Part shown: piece by piece, positions 1 to 5,068 of the stretch
How the letters are laid out: each line of letters begins with the position of its first letter
Position numbering within the stretch: the stretch's first letter is position 1
Assembly: GCA_018969935.1 (NCBI GenBank)
Contig: JAGWXJ010000119.1
Location: forward strand, 1-5,569
Length of the DNA stretch: 5,569 nucleotides
Direction: 5' to 3'
Source of the DNA: Alphaproteobacteria bacterium
Lineage (GTDB): Bacteria > Pseudomonadota > Alphaproteobacteria > Micavibrionales > UBA1664
The notes under the pieces: generated by a model
Told to the model about the DNA's origin: nothing
The model's database searches: none
What the model saw: only the letters and a program-made list of their open reading frames with translations
Translations under genes and position numbers: made by a program

Positions 1-1507
1 AGCCCATCATCATCATGCGGGCGACCCAGAAGAAGATGATGTCAAAGCCTGTGACCAGCACATCGCCCGGGTAGTATTTGTTGAGTTCGGGCGTTTTATC
101 GGGCCAGCCGAGGGTCGAGAACGGCCAGAGGGCTGACGAGAACCATGTATCCAGTACATCGGGATCACGTTTGAGTTTTACACCTGCGCCCGCTTGCGCC
201 TGTGCCTCGGCCTCGTTTTCGGCCACGAAAACATTGCCGTCCTTATCGTACCATGCGGGGATTTGGTGGCCCCACCAGAGCTGGCGGGAAATGCACCACG
301 GCTCGATGGAGCGCATCCATGCGTAGTACGTGTTTTCCCACTGTTGGGGCACGAATTTGGTTTTGCCGCTTTCAACGGCTTCGATGGCGGGTTTGGCCAG
401 CGTGGCTGCATCAACGTACCATTGGTCTGTCAGATACGGCTCGATGACAACGCCCGAACGGTCACCGTAGGGGACTTTGTGCGTATGGTCTTCGACCTTT
501 TCGAGGTATTCGAGTTCCTCGAGGTCACCGATGATTTTTTTGCGGGCGTCGAACCTATCCAGCCCTACGTATTCATCGGGGCAGTTGGCGTTCATTTTGC
601 CGTCGGGCGTCATTAAATTGATGAGCGCGAGGTTTTTATCCTTGTGGCGCTTGTAGACAGCGAAGTCGTTGTAGTCATGTGCAGCCGTGATTTTGACGGC
701 GCCCGAGCCGAATTCCGGCTCCACGTACTCATCGGCAATAACGGGGATGATGCGGTTGCAGACAGGCACCACGACCATGCGGCCAATGAGGTGTTTGTAG
801 CGCTCGTCATCGGGGTGCACTGCAATCGCGCCATCGGCCAAAATTGTTTCGGGGCGCGTGGTTGCGATGCGGATGAAATCGGAGCCATCTTCCAGCGGAT
901 ACTTCACGTGGTAGAGCTTGCCCTTCACTTCGCGGTGTTCGACCTCGAGGTCAGACACGGCTGTTTGCAGTTTTGGGTCCCAGTTCACGAGGCGTTTGTC
1001 TTTGTAAATCAGCTTCTCGCGGTAGAGCTGCACGAATACGCGCAAAACAGCGCGGTTCAAGCCTTCGTCCATCGTGAAACGTTCGCGCGGCCAGTCGGGT
1101 GTTGTACCCAGTTTGCGCAGCTGGCTTGTGATGGTGCCGCCTGAAATGGCTTTCCATTCCCAGACTTTTTCGAGGAATTTTTCGCGGCCCAAATCGGTGC
1201 GCTTGATGCCCTTTTCATCGAGCTGGCGTTCGACAACCATTTGGGTTGCGATGCCTGCGTGGTCGGTGCCCGGCATCCAGAGCGCGTCACGCCCCTTCAT
1301 GCGGTAGTAACGCGTCAGGATATCCTGCAAGGACATGTTGAGCGCGTGGCCCATGTGCAGGCTGCCTGTTACGTTGGGCGGCGGCATCATGATGGTATGG
1401 GGGACACCGTTGCCTTCAGGATGGGCGGCAAAAATGCCTGATTTTTCCCATTCTTCGTAGTGGCGGGCTTCGATTGCGGCGGGTTCAAATGTCTTTTCTA
1501 GCGTCAT
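1..1507 (-). CDS. valS: Valyl-tRNA synthetase (ValRS), N-terminal 502 residues, cut by window edge
   Basis: This class I aminoacyl-tRNA synthetase charges tRNA-Val with valine in the cytoplasm and hydrolyses mischarged Thr-tRNA-Val. The reading frame is open from the ATG at 1507 through the left edge, giving 502 residues. Visible signatures are PPPNVTGSLHMGH at residues 42-54 (the HIGH motif as HMGH), PGTDHAGIATQ at 79-89, TTRPET at 216-221 in the inserted editing (CP1) domain, RQLWWGH at 408-414, DTWFSSALWPFS from 453, and FDIIFFWVARM from 488. The KMSKS loop, anticodon-binding domain and C-terminal coiled coil lie beyond the window; bacterial ValRS is usually about 880-950 residues, so roughly 55% is present. 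The start is supported by alignment of MTLEKTFEP to the usual N terminus and by an AAGGGG purine run just upstream, which sits rather close to the ATG. It lies 43 bp after the 168-residue gene and is probably co-transcribed with it. No defect is seen in the visible part. Confidence 0.97.
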   Translation of the reverse strand, partial: MTLEKTFEPAAIEARHYEEWEKSGIFAAHPEGNGVPHTIMMPPPNVTGSLHMGHALNMSLQDILTRYYRMKGRDALWMPGTDHAGIATQMVVERQLDEKGIKRTDLGREKFLEKVWEWKAISGGTITSQLRKLGTTPDWPRERFTMDEGLNRAVLRVFVQLYREKLIYKDKRLVNWDPKLQTAVSDLEVEHREVKGKLYHVKYPLEDGSDFIRIATTRPETILADGAIAVHPDDERYKHLIGRMVVVPVCNRIIPVIADEYVEPEFGSGAVKITAAHDYNDFAVYKRHKDKNLALINLMTPDGKMNANCPDEYVGLDRFDARKKIIGDLEELEYLEKVEDHTHKVPYGDRSGVVIEPYLTDQWYVDAATLAKPAIEAVESGKTKFVPQQWENTYYAWMRSIEPWCISRQLWWGHQIPAWYDKDGNVFVAENEAEAQAQAGAGVKLKRDPDVLDTWFSSALWPFSTLGWPDKTPELNKYYPGDVLVTGFDIIFFWVARMMMMG

Positions 1508-1550
1508 GCCCCTTTTTTCAGGCAAACCGCCAGTTTCGTCAATGGAAAAG

Positions 1551-2057
1551 CTACTTGATGACGAGCTTGAATGGTGTGCGCTTTTCGATGGCTACATCGG
1601 CGGGCACTTTGAGCGCGCGGTTCATGAGGGGCGGGAGCGGGAACGGCAAGGCCTCAGGCTGCTTGTTGTTCAGCAGGATTTCGGGCAATTCGCTGGCCGG
1701 TACCGCATCTTCCAGTCCTGTGCGTTCCTTGAGCAGATCACGCGAAATATCGCTGAAAAAGCGGCACAGCGCCCATGTTGCAACCGCCGTATAGGCCAGC
1801 GGACGCAATGTATAGGCCCCGCACTGGTAGAGGGTTACGGATTTCGGGGTGCCTTGGAGGAAGTCGTCCCACTTATGTTCGAGGACGCCGAAGGCCCAGT
1901 TGGAGGCGGTTTCATCGAACCACGATACAATCTGGACGGAACGGTCGGCGGTTTTTTGGACAGAACCGTAGATGAGGGATTTATCGGTGAGGTTGCCAGC
2001 CGCGCTGTCTTGCGTGACAACGCCCAAATGCGCACGGCTAGGCCTTTTTAACGTCAT
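1551..2057 (-). CDS. Hypothetical protein, 168 residues, between popZ and valS
   Basis: I do not recognise this family. The 168-residue frame is supported as a real gene by its codon use, which matches its neighbours (mostly G/C-ending codons such as CTC, GTC, ACC, GCC), by its strand, and by a GGGGAG Shine-Dalgarno sequence 9 nt before the ATG. It has no signal peptide and so is probably cytoplasmic. The middle (about residues 30-80) alternates short polar and aromatic stretches, with SWFDETASNWAFGVLEHKW at 45-63. Residues 85-101 form a hydrophobic aromatic stretch (RPLAYTAVATWALCRFF) that is probably a buried helix and too weak to call a membrane segment. Residues 134-146 are proline-rich, and the C terminus is basic. 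Cysteines are only at 79 and 98. It lies 43 bp upstream of valS, so co-expression with valS is likely, but that alone gives no function. A plus-strand frame of similar length over the same bases is considered its shadow. Confidence 0.8.
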   Translation of the reverse strand: MTLKRPSRAHLGVVTQDSAAGNLTDKSLIYGSVQKTADRSVQIVSWFDETASNWAFGVLEHKWDDFLQGTPKSVTLYQCGAYTLRPLAYTAVATWALCRFFSDISRDLLKERTGLEDAVPASELPEILLNNKQPEALPFPLPPLMNRALKVPADVAIEKRTPFKLVIK

Positions 2058-2105
2058 TCCCCGATACTCCCCATTAGCGCATTTTCGCGCCTTATCCTTA
2101 CTTTC

Positions 2106-2134
2106 AGCCTAACGTTTACGGCTTAATCGTACAA
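2106..2134 (-). promoter_or_regulatory. Weak candidate promoter for the 168-residue gene and valS
   Basis: On the minus strand TTGTAC (2134-2129) and TAGGCT (2111-2106) are spaced by 17 bp, each matching the sigma-70 hexamers at about three of six bases. It sits in the 99-bp gap before the 168-residue gene, the largest gap between popZ and valS. The spacing is good but the hexamers are poor. The rest of the gap (2058-2156) shows no terminator. Confidence 0.22.
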
Positions 2135-2156
2135 GTTTTTTATGGATAATGTAATA

Positions 2157-2573
2157 TTATTGCTTAGGCGTAGGCGTTTGTTGCGTGGGGCCGACATATT
2201 TTGCCCATTTGACCGCTGTGCCCGATACGGGGAAGTCGTAGCAGCGGGCCAAACCATAACCCCTTATCTGCCCAAACCTGTAAGCCCATTTGGCCTTGGT
2301 TTTGGCGCTTAGGATCTTGCCGTCTTTTAAAACGGGTTCCACGGCATCGCGCGTCGGGTCACGGCCAATGGCTGTTGAAACCGCGACAGCGTAATTTTCA
2401 GCTATGGCCTTCAGGGTGTCGCGTTTGCCGAAGGAGATGAAGCACTTGTTGCGCTTATAGGTGCCGGCCTCGGCGCGCTGTTTTTCACCGTGCACGTAAT
2501 CAACGGCCACGGATGTTGCCCCTACGGCCACGAGTGCCATCAGACTTACGAGTGTGCCTTTGATGAAGCGCAT
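2157..2573 (-). CDS. Hypothetical exported or N-terminally anchored protein, 138 residues
   Basis: No family is recognised. The N terminus has a basic start (MRFIKG) followed by a hydrophobic core at about residues 7-24, typical of an uncleaved membrane anchor or a Sec signal peptide. There is no cysteine after the core, so it is not a lipoprotein. The rest is basic and lysine/arginine-rich, with two cysteines (44 and 111) that could form a disulfide if the domain is periplasmic. The sequence around them is FISFGK at 45-50 and GYGLARCYDF at 105-114. The C-terminal tail (GPTQQTPTPKQ) is low-complexity. The ATG at 2573 is preceded by only a very close AGG and lies inside a perfect inverted repeat, so initiation may be unusual. 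The next methionine, M12, would remove the basic n-region, so M1 is preferred. The gene lies 39 bp after popZ on the same strand and could be co-transcribed or have its own promoter. Confidence 0.8.
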   Translation of the reverse strand: MRFIKGTLVSLMALVAVGATSVAVDYVHGEKQRAEAGTYKRNKCFISFGKRDTLKAIAENYAVAVSTAIGRDPTRDAVEPVLKDGKILSAKTKAKWAYRFGQIRGYGLARCYDFPVSGTAVKWAKYVGPTQQTPTPKQ

Positions 2574-2588
2574 ACCTGTACGGTATGC
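2570..2588 (-). repeat. Perfect 7-bp inverted repeat covering the start codon of the 138-residue gene
   Basis: GCATACC (2570-2576) and GGTATGC (2582-2588) are perfect complements around a 5-nt spacer. On the minus strand the second arm is GGTATGC, containing the ATG at 2573-2571 and part of the weak AGG ribosome-binding site. In mRNA this would hide the start codon in a hairpin; in DNA it could be an operator over the candidate -10. Confidence 0.6.
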
Positions 2589-2595
2589 CCGATAT

Positions 2596-2609
2596 ATGAC
2601 TTATGTCAA
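2596..2609 (-). promoter_or_regulatory. FNR/FixK/CRP-like dyad and perfect TTGACA -35 hexamer
   Basis: On the minus strand the site reads TTGAC-ATAA-GTCAT. This differs at one base from the symmetric TTGAC-N4-GTCAA form used by alphaproteobacterial FNR/FixK-type regulators. The same bases contain a perfect TTGACA (2604-2609), which could be a -35 box for the 138-residue gene with a poor -10 (CATACC, 2582-2587) at 16-bp spacing. The site lies in the 39 bp between popZ and that gene. Its centre is only about 30 bp from the ATG, too close for standard class II activation unless the transcript starts inside the gene, so repression or plain promoter use fits better. Confidence 0.3.
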
Positions 2610-2612
2610 AAT

Positions 2613-3200
2613 TTAGCGGTTCATCGCTTCTTTGACGAGGCGTTCGAGCTCGCGCTCGACCATACGCTCGATCATTGGCGGGAGGTTGCGGTCCAGCCAG
2701 TCGCGGAGCATCGGGCGGATCATCTCGCGCACGATGTCTTCCAGCGTGCCACCCTGCCCTGCACGGGAGATGGCGATGTTTTGCGCCAGCCTTGTCAGCG
2801 AATCCATGGAGGCTGATTTGGCGTGGTCGGTCAGGAGTGATTCGTCAGCGGCCATGGGGGCCGAGGGCATAACCGGCGTTTCAATGACGGCGGCTGGCGA
2901 CACCATGGACAGTGAAGATGTAATAGGCTCGGGTACGGGCGCGGGCTCAGGTTCCGGCTCGGGGTCCGTGAAATCGACATCCATCGATTTGGGCTTATCG
3001 AGGTTTATGCCCTCAAGCGCGCTTTTCTTTTCGAAGGCGCTGAGGTCCAGCACGTCTTCCTCCGGCTCGGGCGGAGGTGGCGGCGGTGCAGCCGGCTCCG
3101 GCTCGGCAGGCTTCGCAGCCGCGTCGTCGTCGGAGATAATTTCACGAATCGAGGCGAGTATTTCCTCAATCGACGGTTCCTGATCGCGGGATTCGGCCAT
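2613..3200 (-). CDS. popZ: Polar organizing protein PopZ (DUF2497 family)
   Basis: PopZ self-assembles into a polymeric microdomain at the cell pole that anchors the chromosomal ParB-parS complex and recruits cell-cycle regulators; this role is established in Caulobacter and inferred here. The three-part architecture is clear. An N-terminal amphipathic helix, QEPSIEEILASIREIISDDD at residues 7-26, is the client-binding module. A disordered acidic and proline-rich linker spans about 27-130, with a run of six prolines at 39-44 and an EPEPEPAPVPEP segment at 81-92. The C-terminal oligomerisation region at about 132-195 contains TLEDIVREMIRPMLRDWLDR at 152-171, then NLPPMIERMVERELERL, the family hallmark. 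At 195 residues it is slightly longer than the 177-residue Caulobacter protein. The start is set by the conserved helix beginning within ten residues; no strong Shine-Dalgarno is visible. Its position upstream of valS and downstream of tolC is the usual alphaproteobacterial order. Confidence 0.94.
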   Translation of the reverse strand: MAESRDQEPSIEEILASIREIISDDDAAAKPAEPEPAAPPPPPPEPEEDVLDLSAFEKKSALEGINLDKPKSMDVDFTDPEPEPEPAPVPEPITSSLSMVSPAAVIETPVMPSAPMAADESLLTDHAKSASMDSLTRLAQNIAISRAGQGGTLEDIVREMIRPMLRDWLDRNLPPMIERMVERELERLVKEAMNR

Positions 3201-3236
3201 GCGGTGCGGTGGGCTCTAGGACGTTAGACTTCAACT

Positions 3237-3242
3237 ATTATC
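3237..3242 (-). promoter_or_regulatory. Possible popZ -10 element (GATAAT)
   Basis: On the minus strand GATAAT matches the sigma-70 -10 consensus at five of six bases and lies about 36 bp before the popZ ATG, in the most AT-rich part of the gap. The hexamer 17 nt upstream is a poor -35 (GGCTTT), so the assignment is weak and rests mainly on position. Confidence 0.25.
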
Positions 3243-3288
3243 AACCAGACAAGAATATCAAAGCCTTGGCAAGTGGTCACTATGGAAT

Positions 3289-3317
3289 CCCCAAAAGTTA
3301 TTCACGTCATTTTGGGG
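3289..3317 (-). repeat. Inverted repeat, 8-bp arms CCCCAAAA/TTTTGGGG
   Basis: The arms at 3289-3296 and 3310-3317 are perfect complements separated by 13 nt. The right arm shares its G run with the next hairpin at 3315-3329, so in RNA the two stems exclude each other. There is no poly-U tail, so this is not a simple terminator. Confidence 0.6.
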
Positions 3318-3329
3318 GGCCATGCCCCC
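3315..3329 (-). repeat. Very GC-rich hairpin, 6-bp arms with 3-nt loop
   Basis: GGGGGC at 3315-3320 pairs with GCCCCC at 3324-3329 around a CAT loop (ATG when read on the minus strand). Read in the direction of tolC-to-popZ transcription, it forms first and is followed by CAAAATG, not by a U-tract. It competes with the 3289-3317 stem for the same bases. Confidence 0.6.
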
Positions 3330-3358
3330 GCTCAAATCCTTCTTTGGCAGTTTTTCAC

Positions 3359-3381
3359 GGCAAATGTGTTCCCCATTTGCC
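3359..3381 (-). repeat. Inverted repeat, 8-bp arms GGCAAATG/CATTTGCC
   Basis: A perfect 8-bp stem (3359-3366 with 3374-3381) encloses a 7-nt loop. On the minus strand the loop is GGGAACA and the stem is followed by GTGAAAAAC; on the plus strand it is followed by TAAACGG. Neither side has a terminator-type U-run. It is the clearest single stem in the intergenic region. Confidence 0.65.
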
Positions 3382-3409
3382 TAAACGGCCATTCACTCGC
3401 TCCCACTTC

Positions 3410-3429
3410 GCTTGCATTGGCGCGCAAGC
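3410..3429. repeat. Inverted repeat GCTTGC/GCAAGC with 8-nt loop
   Basis: The perfect 6-bp arms are at 3410-3415 and 3424-3429. Its right arm overlaps CAAGCC at 3425-3430, which can pair instead with GGCTTG at 3456-3461, just 9 nt beyond the tolC stop. This gives a second pair of alternative structures in the same intergenic region. Confidence 0.45.
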
Positions 3430-3469
3430 CTCGACGGGCCTGAAATAGGTTGTTTGGCTTGTTTAGTAT

Positions 3470-5068
3470 TTACTTAAGCGGGTCGGCGGCAGTGCCGAAG
3501 TAGTTGCCGCGGGCGGTGGCAAGATACGCCGCGTCATCGCCTTCAGCCGATATGCCCAGCTTGCGGGCCGTGAGGTTGCCCATTGCCGCCTGCAAGGCAA
3601 AAGCCGATACCACCGCATTACGCTGCGCCCTGACCAAACCCACCTGCGCGTCCAGCAACTCGGCATCGGCATTCAGCGTATCAAGCACGGTACGGGTGCC
3701 GACTTCACGTTCCTTGTATGCGCCGTCACGCGCAAGCTTTGCGGCTTCAACCTGTTTTTCGAAAGCGGCGATGGAAACCTTTGCGGCCTCGTAATCATTC
3801 CATGCGCTTGTAACATCCTGCCGTACAGCGCGTTTCGTATCGGCCACGCGGTCACGCTGCGCGTAGACACCTATTTTGGCCTGACGGATTTGCGAGCGTG
3901 TGGCGCCGCCCTCATAGAGAGGCATGGATGCGCGCACACCAAGAGATGCGGATTGCGATTCATCCAGAATAGAAGTCGGGTCCCATGCCTGCGTGGCGGC
4001 AGCCGACATATATACGGTTGGCAGCAAGGCACCTGCCGCAACATCAACGGCATGGTTTGCCGCTTTTTCGGTTTGTTCGGCTGATCTGATATCGGGGTGG
4101 GTAACATCAGCGACTGACAAGGCCTGTTCGAGCGATGCAGGCGCATCGAAATGAATGCCCGTCATATCAATTAACAGCGCGTCACCCGCCTGCCCAGCAT
4201 AGCGCATGTAGCGTGCGATGGAGTTGGCGTAGTCGGCCCTTGCGGCCACGATATTGGCTTCGGCCCCTGAAACACGGGCTTGCGCCTGCGCAACATCGGT
4301 GCGCGTAAGTTCACCTACCTCAAAGCCGCGTTGCGCGGCTTCCAGCTGGCGGGCGAGGACTTCATGGTTTTTTTCATTGAGGTCGATTGTCAGGCGATCG
4401 CGCTGGATATCCATGGCGGCGGTGATGACATTTAGAAACGCATTTTGAACCAGACCGTCATAGGTGGCCTGTGCGGCATCAGACAGGCGCAATTGCTGGT
4501 CAACCTCGGCCAACGTACGGCCACCGCGATAAAGATATTGCGTGGCTGTAACGCCTACATCGCGCGCGGCGAATGTGTCATCACCGCCAGGTTTGGTATC
4601 GGAATACACGCTGGTAACCCCGCCTTCAACGGAGACGGACGGGCGGAAGTTGGCACCTGCCTGCGCGACTTCCTCGTATTGCTGGCGAAGTTCCTCGCGC
4701 CCTGCCCTTAGGGCCGGGCTGGATGCGTAGGCGGCTGCGAGCATTTCATGAATGCCGGAGGCTACCGGCGGCTGCGCTGCCTGGACTTCCGCAACCATTT
4801 GCGGTGCCGCACTCGGTGCAGGAGGTGTTGCAGCCACTGCAGCAGGCGTTGCCACTGGCATTGGTGCGGCAGCTTTAACGGGTGCAGGTGCAGGTGCAGG
4901 CGTAGGCGTTGATGCAGGCTGAACCTGCGTTTCGGGGTAGGATACCTGCGACATGGGCGGTGCGCCCAGTATGTCGCTTGTGACATCGCGCGCGTGGGCT
5001 GCGCCCATGCTCATGCCCAGAGCTGTTGTTACAAGAAGGGACAGTATGCGGGGAGAGTGCGTACTCAA
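3470..5068 (-). CDS. tolC: TolC-family outer-membrane efflux/type I secretion channel
   Basis: Members trimerise into an outer-membrane barrel with a long periplasmic alpha-helical tunnel that serves RND/ABC efflux pumps or type I secretion. The 532-residue protein begins with a Sec signal peptide with likely cleavage after AHA at 24-26. Next is an unusual low-complexity Ala/Pro/Val/Thr segment at about 48-104, then two OEP repeats. Repeat one runs from about 106 to 300, with YLYRGGRTLAEVDQ at 178-191 and a coiled-coil helix around GFEVGELTRTDVAQAQARV at 248-266. Repeat two runs from about 312 to 505, with PLYEGGATRSQIRQ at 383-396 and REVGTRTVLDTLNADAELLD at 454-473. The start is a TTG at 5068, overlapping the upstream stop in TTGA. 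No in-frame ATG lies upstream before a stop, and the first internal ATGs (M19, M21) would destroy the signal peptide. A GGAGAA lies 12 nt upstream. The substrate cannot be told, because no pump or adaptor gene is in the window. Confidence 0.93.
   Translation of the reverse strand: MSTHSPRILSLLVTTALGMSMGAAHARDVTSDILGAPPMSQVSYPETQVQPASTPTPAPAPAPVKAAAPMPVATPAAVAATPPAPSAAPQMVAEVQAAQPPVASGIHEMLAAAYASSPALRAGREELRQQYEEVAQAGANFRPSVSVEGGVTSVYSDTKPGGDDTFAARDVGVTATQYLYRGGRTLAEVDQQLRLSDAAQATYDGLVQNAFLNVITAAMDIQRDRLTIDLNEKNHEVLARQLEAAQRGFEVGELTRTDVAQAQARVSGAEANIVAARADYANSIARYMRYAGQAGDALLIDMTGIHFDAPASLEQALSVADVTHPDIRSAEQTEKAANHAVDVAAGALLPTVYMSAAATQAWDPTSILDESQSASLGVRASMPLYEGGATRSQIRQAKIGVYAQRDRVADTKRAVRQDVTSAWNDYEAAKVSIAAFEKQVEAAKLARDGAYKEREVGTRTVLDTLNADAELLDAQVGLVRAQRNAVVSAFALQAAMGNLTARKLGISAEGDDAAYLATARGNYFGTAADPLK
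4881..4898 (-). repeat. Three tandem GGTGCA hexamers within the tolC-like gene
   Basis: Three perfect copies of a hexamer are followed by two degenerate copies (GGCGTA, GGCGTT) up to 4910. They encode the Thr-Pro/Ala-Pro dipeptide run at residues 54-63 of the TolC-like protein. Whole hexamers keep the frame, so copy-number change would lengthen or shorten the linker without breaking the protein. Confidence 0.7.

Larger units (their letters stand above)
3201..3469. other. Structured 269-bp tolC-popZ intergenic region
   Basis: This is the longest gene-free stretch in the window. It contains at least four inverted repeats: 3289-3296 with 3310-3317, 3315-3320 with 3324-3329, 3359-3366 with 3374-3381, and 3410-3415 with 3424-3429. 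A fifth, longer-range pair is CAAGCC 3425-3430 with GGCTTG 3456-3461. None is followed by a convincing U-run in the direction of transcription, so no intrinsic terminator can be called after tolC. Several frames stay open across it, including plus-strand frames at 3209-3448 (79 codons) and 3282-3443 (53 codons), but none resembles a known protein or has a good ribosome-binding site. The popZ-proximal part (3201-3260) is more AT-rich and probably holds the promoter. It could be a dispersed intergenic repeat, a long structured leader of popZ, or a non-coding RNA gene; the sequence alone does not decide. Confidence 0.6.

Noticed and set aside
194..1144. Long plus-strand frames at 194-616 and 644-1144
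   Set aside because: They lie antisense to unmistakable valyl-tRNA synthetase coding sequence.
1506..2051. Plus-strand 181-codon frame opposite the 168-residue gene
   Set aside because: The minus frame has codon use like its neighbours, a good Shine-Dalgarno and the same orientation as all other genes; the plus frame has no ribosome-binding site or family resemblance and fits a shadow.
2136..2160. AT-rich palindrome ATAAT/ATTAT near the end of the 138-residue gene, possible terminator
   Set aside because: The stem is only five A/T pairs and in the direction of transcription it is followed by an A-run, not a U-run.
2632..3183. Plus-strand 183-codon Ser/Gly-rich frame
   Set aside because: It is the antisense of the popZ Glu/Pro/Ala-rich linker, whose composition keeps the opposite frame open.
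3298..3306. DnaA-box-like TTATTCACG in the tolC-popZ gap
   Set aside because: A single copy with a mismatch at the last base and no cluster of boxes or AT-rich unwinding region; not evidence of an origin.
3397..3410. CTCCCA in the plus strand, reminiscent of anti-Shine-Dalgarno motifs of alphaproteobacterial AbcR-type small RNAs
   Set aside because: A six-base match with no promoter or terminator around it is not enough to call a small RNA.
3425..3461. Possible intrinsic terminator after tolC, or at the end of a plus-strand RNA
   Set aside because: The CAAGCC/GGCTTG stem has a 25-nt loop; on the minus strand no U-run follows, and on the plus strand only a broken TTTAGTATTTA follows.
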